DNA of 64,000 nt from Ruegeria spongiae. GTDB taxonomy: Bacteria; Pseudomonadota; Alphaproteobacteria; Rhodobacterales; Rhodobacteraceae. A program made the translations under genes and the position numbers. Under the pieces are notes generated by a model. It was given only the letters and a program-made list of their open reading frames with translations, did no database searches and had not been told where the DNA came from. Positions 16,958 through 25,402 of this stretch are shown piece by piece (within the stretch, counting starts at the first letter, position 1; every line of letters begins with the position of its first letter). Location: positions 1-64,000 of the forward strand of contig NZ_JAMFMB010000016.1 in the NCBI RefSeq assembly GCF_023502395.1, given 5' to 3'.

Positions 16958-17668
16958 TCAGATCGCCGTGGCCAGATCATTGGCGATCGCGCGCATCTGC
17001 CCGATCTGATTCTGCAGGGCGGCCAGATCGCCGTCGATGGGTGACGCGCTTTGCCCGCGTTTGACGGTCAGACTGCGCGCCTCGGCAAACTCGCCCTGTC
17101 GCCTGGTTGCCCCGTCAATGGCAATCTGCATCTGCGCCAGGTTGCCATTGGCTTCGGTGATTTCCTGCTGCATCTGCGTGCCTGAGATCTGCCCGGCCGC
17201 CGATTGCGCCTTGAGCGCATCCAACTCGGCCTTTTGCGCTGCCAGCACCTGGTTCATCACGTTGATCGTGGTCTGCATTTCAGCGGCGTTGGCATCCAGG
17301 TCCTTCTTGACCTGCCGCAGCCGCGATTCACGCCCGATGTATTTTCGCTGCACGAAGGCCACATAACTCCCGGCGGCGGCACCCGCGCCCAGCCCGATCG
17401 AAATCCCGGAACCGATATCATCGCTGCCGCCCAGGCCAAATCCGATGAGCCCCCCGGTCGCGCCCCCTGCCGCAGCCCCCTGTAGCACCGTTTTCTGCAG
17501 GGCTGCGGCTTGTTTGGCCAGTTGCTCTTCGGCCTGGCTGTCGCCGGTCTGCACCGCCGCCAGTGTGGTGGATTGCGTGTCGTTCCCGCCATCGCCACAG
17601 GCCGACAGGGCCAGCGCCGATGCCAGTACTGTCGCGATCACTCTTGGGGTAACAGGTCTGCCAGCCAT
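16958..17668 (-). CDS. Glycine-zipper coiled-coil lipoprotein of the caspase operon
   Basis: A 236-residue protein. Signal peptide and lipobox ALALSAC (cysteine near residue 24); a glycine/alanine-rich segment at about 64-105 (GAAAGGATGGLIGFGLGG and GLGAGAAAG) resembling glycine-zipper membrane-spanning hairpins; then a long predicted coiled coil (about 110-236). The start overlaps the end of the caspase gene by 31 bases, so the two are probably translationally coupled. A membrane-inserted, caspase-associated role is possible but speculative. Confidence 0.7.
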   Translation of the reverse strand: MAGRPVTPRVIATVLASALALSACGDGGNDTQSTTLAAVQTGDSQAEEQLAKQAAALQKTVLQGAAAGGATGGLIGFGLGGSDDIGSGISIGLGAGAAAGSYVAFVQRKYIGRESRLRQVKKDLDANAAEMQTTINVMNQVLAAQKAELDALKAQSAAGQISGTQMQQEITEANGNLAQMQIAIDGATRRQGEFAEARSLTVKRGQSASPIDGDLAALQNQIGQMRAIANDLATAI

Positions 17669-19215
17669 TGATAGCTTCCTTTCTTGCTGTCATCAGCCTG
17701 AGCGACGTGGGCCAGAAACAGCGCCGCGTCCTCGGTCATGGGGTGTTCGGCCGGTTGCAGGTCCCGGAACCGATCGTCGCCACCCACCCAAGCAATGGTG
17801 GCGTCGGGAGGAAAGAACAGGACCGCGCGGTTCAGGACCTCGTCATAATAGCTGCGGCTTTCGTCCAACCGCCGCAGGATGATGCCGCGCGAGCGGTGAA
17901 TATCATAGACGTCGTTATGGGCTTGCCGCAGCACCGGCAGGGCGTCGGCATTGGTTTCTGCGATCTCGGCGATCTGCGCCAGCGCGTCCTCGGCGATGGC
18001 GAGCGTGCGCTCGACACTGCGCAGCGCCACCAGATCGGTGCGCAGCCGTTGCAGGGTCGTGGCCGCCAGAAACATCGAGACCTGCGCCGCATCGCGATAG
18101 AGCGCCTCGGCGCTTATGTCGTCGTCGGAGATGTGCCTGCGATACCCGTCCAGCGCCGGGGCCAGATCGCGTTGCACTGCGCGGGCACGCCCGGCATCAA
18201 TCAGCCCCAGTGCCGCCAGGGCTGCTGCCATCCGCTGCGGGTCTGCCGAAGCGAGAAGCGTTCCCGCCGGGGCTGGACGCACCGTGGGTGCGTTGACCGA
18301 CAATCTTTCCAGCCGATCATGTGCGATGCTGGCGAACAACCCATTGGGATAGTCGCGCAGATAGGCGTTGAAATCGCCCGGATCGACCGATGAGGCGATG
18401 CTGCGCCAGCGGGCCAGCTCGCTGGCGGTGGCGTCATCGGGCGCGTCATCGGGCAGGGCGGGGGCAAAAGCATGTTCGCTCAGCACCGCCTCTTCGACCC
18501 AGGGTATCTGCCGCCCGCCGGTCTGCATCACCACCTGCTGGCGCACCCGCCCCAGCATCAGCCGCGTATCGAGGCCGGGCGTTGCGATATGATCGAGCAG
18601 CCCGCTTGTGAAAACGCTGTTCTCGCCTGTGCCGTCATAGGCCACATTGCCGGGATCGGTGGCATAGGCGATCAGCAGGCCCGCGCCACCCTTGGCCCGG
18701 ACCAGCCCCTGTTCCACCAAGCCGCGTTCGGCAAACGGGTTGTTGCGGCAGGCATCCAGCAGCACAATCCCGATCTCCGGCCCCGCGCGCGAGATCGTGT
18801 CGCGCACCCGCGCCATGGTGATCGAGCTTTGCCGGAGGGCGGCGACATCGCTGCCAGAGAACTCGGTGCCGATCAGATGGTTCTCACCGCCGATCTGCAC
18901 CCCGTGCCCGGCATAGAAGAACACTGCCATCTCAGCACCCTCTGCCGCCGCGCCAAAGGCTTTCAGGGCGGTTTCCATGCCTGCGGCATCCTGATCGGTC
19001 GTTTTTGCCACGACAAATCCAAGGTCGCGCAGCGCGTGGCCCAGCGCGTCGACATCGTTCGCTGGGTTGCGCAGGCTCATCTCGGGCGTGGCATAGGCAG
19101 AGTTGCCGATCAGCAGCGCCACCCGCTTTGCGGCGTGTGCGATGTTGGCTGTGGTCAGCAAAACAAGGCTCAGACAGAGCCATAAGAGTGGGAATTGACG
19201 AGATCTCGACCTCAT
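17638..19215 (-). CDS. Exported caspase-family peptidase (C14-like)
   Basis: A 525-residue protein with a Sec signal peptide (about 1-28, cleavage near AHA-AK) and a caspase p20-like domain (about 30-250). The catalytic dyad is visible: H104 in FFYAGHGVQIGG and C156 in VLLDACRNNPF. The p20 motif VALLIGNSAY starts at residue 32. After the protease domain a WRSIASSVDPGDFNAYLRDYPNG repeat-like segment (about 270-292), common in bacterial caspase homologues, precedes a helical C-terminal half with no recognised domain. It leads an operon with two lipoproteins. The signal peptide implies action in the periplasm or at the envelope. Substrate unknown. Confidence 0.88.
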   Translation of the reverse strand: MRSRSRQFPLLWLCLSLVLLTTANIAHAAKRVALLIGNSAYATPEMSLRNPANDVDALGHALRDLGFVVAKTTDQDAAGMETALKAFGAAAEGAEMAVFFYAGHGVQIGGENHLIGTEFSGSDVAALRQSSITMARVRDTISRAGPEIGIVLLDACRNNPFAERGLVEQGLVRAKGGAGLLIAYATDPGNVAYDGTGENSVFTSGLLDHIATPGLDTRLMLGRVRQQVVMQTGGRQIPWVEEAVLSEHAFAPALPDDAPDDATASELARWRSIASSVDPGDFNAYLRDYPNGLFASIAHDRLERLSVNAPTVRPAPAGTLLASADPQRMAAALAALGLIDAGRARAVQRDLAPALDGYRRHISDDDISAEALYRDAAQVSMFLAATTLQRLRTDLVALRSVERTLAIAEDALAQIAEIAETNADALPVLRQAHNDVYDIHRSRGIILRRLDESRSYYDEVLNRAVLFFPPDATIAWVGGDDRFRDLQPAEHPMTEDAALFLAHVAQADDSKKGSYQWLADLLPQE

Positions 19216-19273
19216 GCGGTGACGTTACCGCACTGGTGAGCGAAGTACAGGTGAATTGATCAAAACGGGTTCA

Positions 19274-19300
19274 CCCGGCGCAACAGAAGCGCGCGCCGGG
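19274..19300 (-). terminator. Hairpin downstream of the ABC permease gene
   Basis: A perfect eight-pair stem (19300-19293 with 19281-19274) with an eleven-base loop, eight bases after the permease stop. A TTTT lies several bases further on, so the termination signal is weak. Confidence 0.4.
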
Positions 19301-19307
19301 CAAGACG

Positions 19308-20825
19308 CTATTTCTTGCCCGCCACGATGCGGTCGAGGATGAGCGCACAGAACAGGATCGCAAGGCCTGCCAGAATGCCCTGCCCGGCGGCAGCGTATTG
19401 CAGCGCCTCAAGCACGTCCTCGCCCAGACCCTTGGCCCCGATCAGCGAGGCGACGACAACCATCGCCAGCGACATCAGGATGGTCTGGTTCACGCCCGCC
19501 ATGATGGTCTTGTGCGCCAGCGGCAAGTCCACGCGCCAGAGCAGATAGCGGGGCGTTGCACCAAAGGCCAACGCTGCTTCGCGCACCGTCTCGGGAACCT
19601 GTTGCAGGCCCAGAACAGTGAAGCGGATCACCGGCGGGCTGCCAAAGATCATCGTGGCCACAACTCCCGCTGGCTTGCCGGACCCGATAAAGGCCACCAC
19701 CGGGATCAGATAGACAAAAGAGGGCATCGACTGCATGAAATCCAGAATGGGTCGCACGATAGCGAAGGCACGCGGGCGGCGAGCACAATAGATGCCCAGC
19801 GGAATGCCCAATGTGATCGATATCAGCGCCGCCGCACCCAGCAGCGCGATTGTGGTCATCGCCTTTTCCCAGAAATCCAGCAGACCCAGATAGGCCAATG
19901 CCGCGCCGGTGAAGATCGCCACGCGCGCGCCTGCCGACAGGTAGGCCAGCATCACGATTACCAGTGCCACCACCGGCCAGGGGGTGTCGACCAGCACCAC
20001 TTCGATCCAGTCGAGCAGGGTGCGCATGCCATAGGTCAATCCGTCGAAGAACCCACGCCCGGCGATCTTGGTCCATTCGAACACCGCCTGTACTCCGTCG
20101 CCCACGTTCAGCCGCCAGTCGCGATTGGTCGGAAAGGTCTTGAGCACGGCAACCGCATCCGGCTGGGCGAATTTGATCGTGGTCAATACCACCACCGCCG
20201 CTGTCAGAGCAGACGAAACGATCAGCCGCGTCTGCGACCAGCCATGCGCGACCGAGTGATCGGAGCGCCAGCGCGCGAACTGCCCTTCGAGCGTCCAATT
20301 GGCAAGCGAGGCCGCCAGAAACTTCACCGCCAGCAAAAGCACGACGCCAATGACCAGATAGGTGAGCCCGGTGGAATCCGCACTTTGGGCAGCATCCCGC
20401 GCCCCGGCCAACGCGCCCTCGAGTGACTCCGCCGCCCGTTTCAGCGAGTCGAGCGACGCAGCCCCGGATTGTTCCGCTGCCGCAATCTGCTGGCGCCGCA
20501 GTTCAAGCGTCTGTTCGATCTGTGCGGCGCGCTCGCGGAAATCGCGGCCCAGATCACCGAACAGGCCCAGCCCGATCTGGATATAGGCCAGCGTTTCCAG
20601 CAGCAGGAAACCCAGAAACCACGACCACAAGCCGCGGGCACCGAACCAGATCGGGCCCAGCAAGGCCGCCGCCTTGTTCAGCGTGAAGCGATAGCCCGGG
20701 GCCTGCATCATGTAAGAGAAGGTCTGCTGGTAATAGTCCTTGCCGCTGCCCACGAATGTGCTGACCAGCCCGTTCAGGCGGTCGGCGGTTTCCGGTTGGA
20801 TCTGGGTCTCGTCCACATGTTTCAT
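19308..20825 (-). CDS. tmoW: ABC transporter permease, TMAO/betaine type, with extra N-terminal domain
   Basis: A 505-residue ProW/OpuAB-family permease. The C-terminal half (about 280-505) is a standard transporter permease domain with the EAA loop EAALAFGATPRYLLWRVDLP near residues 433-452. The first 200 residues are extra: a DUF2628-like hydrophobic element (GPIWFGARGLWSWFLGFLLL near 57-76), a charged predicted coiled coil at about 93-150 and another membrane segment. A strong AAGGAGG precedes the start. It is last in the transport operon behind tmoX and tmoV. The substrate is inferred from the neighbouring Tdm-like gene; glycine betaine or another methylated amine is the alternative. Confidence 0.78.
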   Translation of the reverse strand: MKHVDETQIQPETADRLNGLVSTFVGSGKDYYQQTFSYMMQAPGYRFTLNKAAALLGPIWFGARGLWSWFLGFLLLETLAYIQIGLGLFGDLGRDFRERAAQIEQTLELRRQQIAAAEQSGAASLDSLKRAAESLEGALAGARDAAQSADSTGLTYLVIGVVLLLAVKFLAASLANWTLEGQFARWRSDHSVAHGWSQTRLIVSSALTAAVVVLTTIKFAQPDAVAVLKTFPTNRDWRLNVGDGVQAVFEWTKIAGRGFFDGLTYGMRTLLDWIEVVLVDTPWPVVALVIVMLAYLSAGARVAIFTGAALAYLGLLDFWEKAMTTIALLGAAALISITLGIPLGIYCARRPRAFAIVRPILDFMQSMPSFVYLIPVVAFIGSGKPAGVVATMIFGSPPVIRFTVLGLQQVPETVREAALAFGATPRYLLWRVDLPLAHKTIMAGVNQTILMSLAMVVVASLIGAKGLGEDVLEALQYAAAGQGILAGLAILFCALILDRIVAGKK

Positions 20826-20837
20826 ATCCCGACCTCC

Positions 20838-21887
20838 TTATGCCTGACTGTCCTGAATGGCGCGGATCAGTCCCGCGCGGTTGATCACGCCGACCGTGTT
20901 GCCATTCTGGGTCACCGCCACGACTCCATGCCCATCAACACAGAGGTTCATCAGGTCGGACAGGTCCATTTCCGGATGTGCCTCTTTGGCATCTGCGGGC
21001 ACATCGCCGTGATGGGCAATAAACTCATCAACGGGTTTCATCACCGAATGGGCAAAGATCATGTTCAGTTTCGAAATCCCTGCCACGAAGTCGGCGACAT
21101 AGTCGTCGGCGGGGTTGAGAATGATCTCTTCCGGCGTGCCGATCTGCACGATGCGCCCATCCTTCATGATCGCAATGCGGTGGCCGATGCGGATTGCTTC
21201 GTCCAGATCATGGGTGATGAACATGGTCGTCTTGTTGAGCTTGTGGCTGAGATCCATGAACTGATCCTGCAACTGTTTGCGGATCAGCGGGTCGAGCGCC
21301 GAAAAGGGCTCGTCCATCAGCAGAACCTCGGGGTTCGACGCGATGGCGCGGGCGAGGCCGACGCGTTGCTGCATCCCCCCGGACAGCTCATGGGCGTATT
21401 TGTCCTCCCAGCCGCTCAGTTCCACCAGATCCAGTACCCGGTCGGCCTCTTCCCAGCGGCGCGCCTTGCCGGTGCCGCGAATCTCAAGCGGCATCGCTAC
21501 GTTGTCGCGGACGGTGCGATGCGGCATCAGGCCGAAATTCTGGAACACCATGGCCACACGGCGATTGCGCAGGTCGCGCAGGCCTTCGGCGTTGAGCCCC
21601 ATCACATCGTCGCCATCCAGATAGATATGGCCAGCGGTCGGTTCCAGCAGGCGATTGACATGGCGCACCAGCGTGGATTTGCCCGAGCCTGACAGGCCCA
21701 TCACGCAAAAAAGCTCGCCCCGCTCAATCTTGAAACTCGCATCCGCAACGCCCACAACACAGTTGTAGCGATCAAGCACTTCAGCCTTGCTCAGCCCTTC
21801 TGCGTGGATGGCCTTCAACGCCTCGGGTGCCCGGTCGCCGAACACTTTCCATACGCCACGCGCATCAATTGCGATATCCGCCGTCAT
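20838..21887 (-). CDS. tmoV: ABC transporter ATP-binding protein, TMAO/betaine type
   Basis: A 349-residue ProV/OpuAA-like ATPase. Walker A GLSGSGKST at residues 64-72, signature LSGGMQQRVGLARA, Walker B EVLLMDEPFSALDP, H-loop in FITHDLDEA, and a C-terminal CBS-like region (GHGVVAVTQNGNTVGVINRAGL) typical of osmolyte transporters. The N-terminal AEGLSKAEVLDRYNCVVGV matches the QAT family. I start at 21887 because the alignable protein begins there; an in-frame start at 21938 would add 17 residues. It powers the permease encoded 12 bases downstream. Confidence 0.85.
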   Translation of the reverse strand: MTADIAIDARGVWKVFGDRAPEALKAIHAEGLSKAEVLDRYNCVVGVADASFKIERGELFCVMGLSGSGKSTLVRHVNRLLEPTAGHIYLDGDDVMGLNAEGLRDLRNRRVAMVFQNFGLMPHRTVRDNVAMPLEIRGTGKARRWEEADRVLDLVELSGWEDKYAHELSGGMQQRVGLARAIASNPEVLLMDEPFSALDPLIRKQLQDQFMDLSHKLNKTTMFITHDLDEAIRIGHRIAIMKDGRIVQIGTPEEIILNPADDYVADFVAGISKLNMIFAHSVMKPVDEFIAHHGDVPADAKEAHPEMDLSDLMNLCVDGHGVVAVTQNGNTVGVINRAGLIRAIQDSQA

Positions 21888-21960
21888 ACTGGCCCCGCTG
21901 TGGTTTGTGTCTGTTGGTCTTGGATCCCGGCAGCGCACCGCCGGGGTCCGGGCGCTGCGT

Positions 21961-22932
21961 TCAGTTGGTGGTCAGGCCCAGCCAGCCATCCACGGTGTCG
22001 CCATTGTTGCTGATCCACTCGGCCACCACCTCGTCGATCTCGCGGCCTTTGACCACAACCTCGTAGGTCAGTCCGCTGAGCTGGTCCGCATCCATGTCGA
22101 TACCCGCCAGGAAGGAGGCTGCTGCCGGGTTGCGTTCCTCCAACGATTTGGAATGGGCCACGGTGACGGTCTTGACCGGCTCGCCGGTGCTGACGGTGGA
22201 CTTGTTGTACCAATCCGCGTCCTGATCGGGCTGCACCATCTTATAAGTGGCCGCGTCATGCTCGGGCTCTTCCAGAATGGTCACGTCATAGAGTGCGTGC
22301 ACGTAATGCGGGGCATAGCAGTAGAAGGCCGCGCCCTTTTCCTGATCCACCAGATCCTTGAGCCGCGAATAGAATACGGTTTCGTCCTCGGTGGTGGGCG
22401 TCAGAAAGGTCTCGATGCCATAGTCGCGCACCCGCACCTTGAACGTGTTGGTCGAGGCCCAGCCCGAGGCGCCAACCCAGACCTCGCCCATGCCATCGCC
22501 ATTGGAATCGAACAGCTCTTGCGCTGCGGGGGTTGCCAGATCGTAGATCGACTTGATGTTGTGATCCTCGACCATGTAGTTCGGCACGCAGATGCCCGCG
22601 CGACCCTCGTAGCTGCCCTCAGACAGCGCTACGGTGGCTTTCTGGTCGACATATTCATCGGTGAAGGAGGATTGGTTGGGTAGCCAGACATCGGGGTGCA
22701 CATCAATGTCACCGCGCCCGCCATCCATGGCGGCAAAGATCACCGCGTTGGCACCCGGCGCATAGCCCACTTCGCCACCCAGCCTGCTTTCGATCACCTG
22801 ACCTATGACGCGGCTCATGATCTTGGCGCCGGGCCAGCTTGGCTCACCCACCATGACCTTGTCCTGCGCCAGCGCGCCGGTGGCCCCGGTGGCCAGAACC
22901 AGCGTTGCGGCAATTGTCTTGAGGTGTCTCAT
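21961..22932 (-). CDS. tmoX: Periplasmic binding protein, TMAO/betaine type
   Basis: A 323-residue OpuAC/ProX-like binding protein with a signal peptide (about 1-22, cleavage after ALA). Tryptophans suited to an aromatic cage for a quaternary or N-oxide amine are at W33, W83, W152 and W158. An EF-hand-like loop DSNGDGMGE at residues 142-150 suggests bound calcium. From memory, the characterised TMAO-binding TmoX also uses several tryptophans. AGGAGA precedes the ATG. It lies 34 bases downstream of the Tdm-like gene, so uptake and demethylation are co-expressed. Specificity for TMAO is inferred. Confidence 0.78.
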   Translation of the reverse strand: MRHLKTIAATLVLATGATGALAQDKVMVGEPSWPGAKIMSRVIGQVIESRLGGEVGYAPGANAVIFAAMDGGRGDIDVHPDVWLPNQSSFTDEYVDQKATVALSEGSYEGRAGICVPNYMVEDHNIKSIYDLATPAAQELFDSNGDGMGEVWVGASGWASTNTFKVRVRDYGIETFLTPTTEDETVFYSRLKDLVDQEKGAAFYCYAPHYVHALYDVTILEEPEHDAATYKMVQPDQDADWYNKSTVSTGEPVKTVTVAHSKSLEERNPAAASFLAGIDMDADQLSGLTYEVVVKGREIDEVVAEWISNNGDTVDGWLGLTTN

Positions 22933-22966
22933 ATCGTCTCTCCTGTTGAGGTTTCTTTCAGCGCCC

Positions 22967-25306
22967 TCAGGCGCGGGCCCGCTTGCGTTGCGGGTCTATG
23001 AAGGGGATGTCCGTGACCGTGCCGGACAGGCGTTTCATCCGACCGTCGAGTTGGCCGATGTCCAGTTCGGTTCCTGAATCCGCGTGCTCTACCGACAGGC
23101 GGACCATCGCGATGGCGCATTCCAGCATCGGCGAACGTGTGGCTGAGGTGACGATGCCCACCTGCCTCTCGCCGGCAAAAACCGGCGCGCCATGGGCGGG
23201 TATGTCATCGCATCGCAGCTTCAGTCCTTTCAGGACCCGGCGCGGGTCGCGTGCATTGCGCTCCAGCGCCGGTTTGCCCATGAAATCGGCCTTGGTCAGG
23301 TCGACGGCAAAGCCCAGCCCGGCCTCGAATGCGTCCACGCCGGGTGCGAATTCGGCGTTGGCGGCGGCAAGCCCGGCCTCGATGCGGATGATGTCCAGCG
23401 CTGCCGAACCCATGGGCACGATGCCGAATTCGGCCCCAGCCTGAAACACCGCGTCCCAGATCGCCAGCGCATCACTCTTGGCGCAAAAAATCTCGTATCC
23501 CAGCTCTCCGGTATAGCCGGACCGCGACAGCATGAACGGTGCGCCATCGCGGTCGTTCAGCCGCGCCACCGTGACGCCGAACCATTTCAGGTGATCCAGC
23601 GATGGTACATGCGGTTGGGTGAAGGCGATCTTGCGCAGCAATTCGCGCGATTTTGGTCCCTGCAATGCCAGATTGGGCAGCGCATTGCGCATCTCATGAA
23701 TGCGCACCTGTAGCCCTCGCGCGGTGGCGAGTGCATTCAGCGCGCGCCCGCTTTCCTCGCTGCCACAGCACCAGCGAAACAGGTCTGGTCCAAGACGGAA
23801 CAGGGTGCCATCATCAATGATCGCGCCGCTCTCGTCGCATATCAGCGTGTAAGAGCCGCGCCAGACCGGCAGTTTCGCCACATTGCGCGTGGTTGCCAGT
23901 TGCAGCAGTTTCCCGGCATCCGGTCCGATGATGTCGTATTTCCTGAGTCCGCTCATGTCCTGCAGCGTCACCGCCTCGCGGCAGGCCCAGTATTCGCCCA
24001 GCGTGCCGTGGCCGGGATAGCTGACCGGTGCCCAGAGGTCGCGCGCAGGGGCAAAATGCTCGGTCAGCGGGGCGAGTCGGTCGTGAAACGCGGATTCCTG
24101 ACTGATCGACATGGGAGCGTCTTCCTTCTCGCGATAGGCGACCGCGCGCCGGATCGGGGTATCGGGGCGATAGATGCGCACATGCACATCGGTCGGGTTC
24201 CAGCCATTGATCGGGTCGATATCGTCGGGGCAGGCGGTCGAAACGCAGACCAGATCCTCAAGCGCGCGCATCGCCACATAATCTCCTGGCCGGGAATGGG
24301 ATTCGGCGGTCATCAGATGATGGGTCGCCGGGTCGATCCAGGTGTTCCAGAAAAAGTTGATCGCGGGCCAGGCCGACCGTCGCGCCACACCATAAGGAGC
24401 AAGCGCATTGGATATGTTGTCCGAGCAGTTCACATGACCGGGAAATCCGCGCTCTTCATACCCGCGCGCAGTGCAGGCCAGCCCAAACGTGTCATGGCGT
24501 CCACAAGTGTCCTGAACCACGTTCAGCAGCGGTCGCATTTCGCGGTCAAAGAACTTGTCCATCAGGCCGGGACCCGGAAAAGCTCGGCGCACCATCGACC
24601 GTGTAGCGGTGGAATCGATCATCCATTCTTCGCCCCGATCCAGACCATCGGCGCGGAACGCCATGAAATCGGAACATTGCTGTCCTTCCACATCAATTAT
24701 CTGAAGACCTTCGCCCGCGTTGACCTCATAGGCAAAACCGGTGCCGCGCGGCACGGTAAACTCGTCGCGAACATCCCCCAGAGGGTCTGGCAAAAGCAGG
24801 TCGCCGGTTTGCGCAGGCTGATGTGTCACTTTGATGCTGCCGCCGCCATCCCCTTGGATAAGTGCCGATGCATCAGATTGCCGGATAAGCCAGACACTGA
24901 TCGGCTGGCTGGTCTTGAGAATGAGGGGAGAGGTTTCACCCGTCAGGCAATGGCAGGGCACAGGGCTGTCCCGGTATCCACCATTGGCCGCCAGCCAGCC
25001 GAAAAACCGCGCGCTGTCAAACGCGTCGGTGGTCAACCCCTCGCTCGCTGTCAGCGAAAGCGCACCCAGCGCCGAGGAACCCTGCGCGTCGAAAGCCGCC
25101 AGATGCAGCGGGGTTTCCGGCGAGAGCCCGTCGATGGATATCAGGTCTCCGGGCCGCGCCTGAATCATGATTGCTTCGCGCGCGGCCAGCATATGTACCT
25201 TGGATCGCGCTTGGGTCGGAAAGCCGGGAAATCGGCGTCCGGGTCCGGAAAATCCCACGTTTGAGAAGTCGTGCAGGACGAAGGGGTATGGCATGAAACC
25301 CGACAT
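22967..25306 (-). CDS. tdm: Trimethylamine N-oxide demethylase-like protein (DUF1989-GcvT fusion)
   Basis: A 779-residue fusion. The N-terminal half contains a DUF1989 (urea-carboxylase-associated) domain (about 165-380) with metal-ligand candidates D213 (QQCSDF), C278 (FGLAC), C294 (HVNC) and C359 (STACP). The C-terminal half (about 405-770) is a GcvT/aminomethyltransferase fold that binds tetrahydrofolate. This layout and length match Tdm, which splits TMAO to dimethylamine and formaldehyde, captured by folate. The linked TMAO-type transporter supports this. No tmm is present in the window, and paralogues acting on other methylated amines exist. Starts at 25306 or 25294 both lack a clear Shine-Dalgarno. 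Confidence 0.75.
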   Translation of the reverse strand: MSGFMPYPFVLHDFSNVGFSGPGRRFPGFPTQARSKVHMLAAREAIMIQARPGDLISIDGLSPETPLHLAAFDAQGSSALGALSLTASEGLTTDAFDSARFFGWLAANGGYRDSPVPCHCLTGETSPLILKTSQPISVWLIRQSDASALIQGDGGGSIKVTHQPAQTGDLLLPDPLGDVRDEFTVPRGTGFAYEVNAGEGLQIIDVEGQQCSDFMAFRADGLDRGEEWMIDSTATRSMVRRAFPGPGLMDKFFDREMRPLLNVVQDTCGRHDTFGLACTARGYEERGFPGHVNCSDNISNALAPYGVARRSAWPAINFFWNTWIDPATHHLMTAESHSRPGDYVAMRALEDLVCVSTACPDDIDPINGWNPTDVHVRIYRPDTPIRRAVAYREKEDAPMSISQESAFHDRLAPLTEHFAPARDLWAPVSYPGHGTLGEYWACREAVTLQDMSGLRKYDIIGPDAGKLLQLATTRNVAKLPVWRGSYTLICDESGAIIDDGTLFRLGPDLFRWCCGSEESGRALNALATARGLQVRIHEMRNALPNLALQGPKSRELLRKIAFTQPHVPSLDHLKWFGVTVARLNDRDGAPFMLSRSGYTGELGYEIFCAKSDALAIWDAVFQAGAEFGIVPMGSAALDIIRIEAGLAAANAEFAPGVDAFEAGLGFAVDLTKADFMGKPALERNARDPRRVLKGLKLRCDDIPAHGAPVFAGERQVGIVTSATRSPMLECAIAMVRLSVEHADSGTELDIGQLDGRMKRLSGTVTDIPFIDPQRKRARA

Positions 25307-25315
25307 TTGCTGATT

Positions 25316-25352
25316 TGTAACTAGTTACATAGGTTGATGTAACCAGTTACAT
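25316..25352. promoter_or_regulatory. Two palindromic LacI-type operators between tdm and the regulator
   Basis: TGTAACTAGTTACA at 25316-25329 is a perfect palindrome. ATGTAACCAGTTACAT at 25337-25352 has the same seven-base arms around a two-base centre. Their centres are 22 bp apart, about two turns. The first begins ten bases upstream of the tdm start, so a bound repressor would block the operon; the adjacent LacI-family gene is the obvious regulator. Confidence 0.8.
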
Positions 25353-25402
25353 GTGTCAAGTTTTTCCGAACCTGAGCCTGAAATGCGAGAAAAATCACCA
25401 TT

